DNA of 64,000 nucleotides from Oxalobacteraceae bacterium (GTDB lineage: Bacteria; Pseudomonadota; Gammaproteobacteria; Burkholderiales; Burkholderiaceae_D), in the NCBI GenBank assembly GCA_030698225.1, contig JAUYNR010000022.1:1-64000 (forward strand). The letters are read 5' to 3'. The translations under genes were made by a program, and so were the position numbers. Below are positions 63,002-64,000 of the stretch, in pieces. The notes beneath the pieces are model-generated. The model had not been told where the DNA came from and did not search any database. It saw nothing but the letters and a program-made list of their open reading frames with translations. The stretch's first letter is position 1, and each line of letters begins with the position of its first letter.

Positions 63002-63141
63002 TGCCGAACAGGCGGTCAATCGGTACATGTTTTAAGCCGGCAACCCGCCCAAGCCGACCGCATACGACCCTATACGGGATATCAAAGCGGACTCAACATT
63101 TGAGTTAAGGCTTTTTCTCTGCCGGTTAGCGCACAGATCAG

Positions 63142-63369
63142 GTGCAAATTCCCTTATACGCTCAGCGTCAGGAATTACCCGCCACCGTTGACTTGCTCAA
63201 GCGGCTCCAACTGGACAACAGTTTGGCTTTACGCAAGGAGCTGGCTCAAGAACTCCTTTACACAGGTGATATGGACGATTCAGCGTCGATGAACATTGGG
63301 CTGCACCGGCAAGTCATGCACCGGCTGGCGGCTAACGGCGGCAAAGTGCCGGCGGACCTAAAAGCTTAA
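63142..63369 (+). CDS. Hypothetical protein
   Basis: 75-aa ORF; no recognised domain. Confidence 0.4.
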   Translation: MQIPLYAQRQELPATVDLLKRLQLDNSLALRKELAQELLYTGDMDDSASMNIGLHRQVMHRLAANGGKVPADLKA

Positions 63370-63427
63370 AACCCGCAACAAAACCACGCGGCCCTCTGCG
63401 GTCGCGATTTTTACCGAGGAAATTAAT

Positions 63428-63976
63428 ATGAAAACGCTTAAAGAGTTGATGAGCCCGGATGTACAAGTGATCAGTGCAGATGAAACGATCGAGCAAGCCG
63501 CGCAGCAAATGCGCGAAGGCAACTTCGGCATGCTGCCGGTGGCGGAAAACGACCGGATGATCGGCGCCATATCGGACCGCGATATAGCAATCCGCGCCAT
63601 CGCCGACGGCAAGGACCCGAGCACCAAGGTGCGCGACGTGATGTCCGAAGGGATTGTCTGGGCTTACAAGGATGATTCGGTGGAGCATGCGGCCGAGCTC
63701 ATGAGCGAGCACCAGATCCGGCGCTTGCCGATCGTGAATGCAGAGAAACGGCTGGTCGGGATCTTGGCGCTCGGCGATTTCAAAGCCTTCCTGATCTGCG
63801 TTGAGCCGGACAAACACGGAGCGCTCGAAACAAAGCGCTCTGTCGCGTCCGTCTCTGCTGCCGCTTGCCGCAACAGGCTCTGTCGCGACTGGCCGTTATT
63901 TCTTCGCAAGAGCGTAACCAGCATTGCCGGATGCGGCAATCGGAACGAACGCCAAGACCGTTACCTCAGGCATTGA
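63428..63976 (+). CDS. CBS-domain protein
   Basis: LMSPDVQVISADETIEQAAQQMREGNFGMLPVAENDRMIGAISDRDIAIRAIADG; second CBS repeat DVMSEGIVWAYKDDSVEHAAELM. Confidence 0.9.
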   Translation: MKTLKELMSPDVQVISADETIEQAAQQMREGNFGMLPVAENDRMIGAISDRDIAIRAIADGKDPSTKVRDVMSEGIVWAYKDDSVEHAAELMSEHQIRRLPIVNAEKRLVGILALGDFKAFLICVEPDKHGALETKRSVASVSAAACRNRLCRDWPLFLRKSVTSIAGCGNRNERQDRYLRH

Positions 63977-64000
63977 ACATCGCGCTGATTTCCTGATAGC

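Overview
The window is about 64 kb of high-GC proteobacterial chromosome. Gene content and style suggest Burkholderiales/Oxalobacteraceae (inference). Most of it is densely packed core genes: a short histidine kinase plus REC-TPR regulator, PBP1, NlpC/P60, the hut histidine-degradation cluster, an HlyD/ABC-2 exporter, ECH/PTA-AckA, OxyR, UbiA, the YqjD/E/K group, ProC, YggS, PilT/PilU, LrgAB, GlcDEF, PduO-type adenosyltransferase, FolE2, Dxs/IspA/XseB, CreA, a Rieske oxygenase, MtnP and a Sui1-like factor. Accessory or unusual regions are: (1) a two-gene unit at 28.1-29.9 kb, in which a protein resembling the N-terminal part of ISL3-family transposases, with no catalytic domain, is translationally coupled to an uncharacterised conserved protein; (2) a lower-GC island at 38.7-44.0 kb with a 1353-aa NACHT/STAND-like NTPase carrying a C-terminal PD-(D/E)xK-like region, preceded by a DUF4143-type ATPase and an 11+11 bp palindrome; (3) a DarTG-like toxin-antitoxin pair at 52.3-54.0 kb; (4) a decayed, rearranged two-component/cytochrome b561 locus (truncated response regulator, extra kinase C-terminal fragment, b561 with a nonsense codon) around an inserted Crp/Fnr and ABC/LolA/outer-membrane module. 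A dispersed intergenic element of about 75 bp, visible in about ten copies, brackets several accessory modules. Other palindromic repeat families include a perfect 58-bp palindrome, and one repeat is apparently translated as the N-terminus of HutI. All identifications come from reading the translated sequence; no database search was run.
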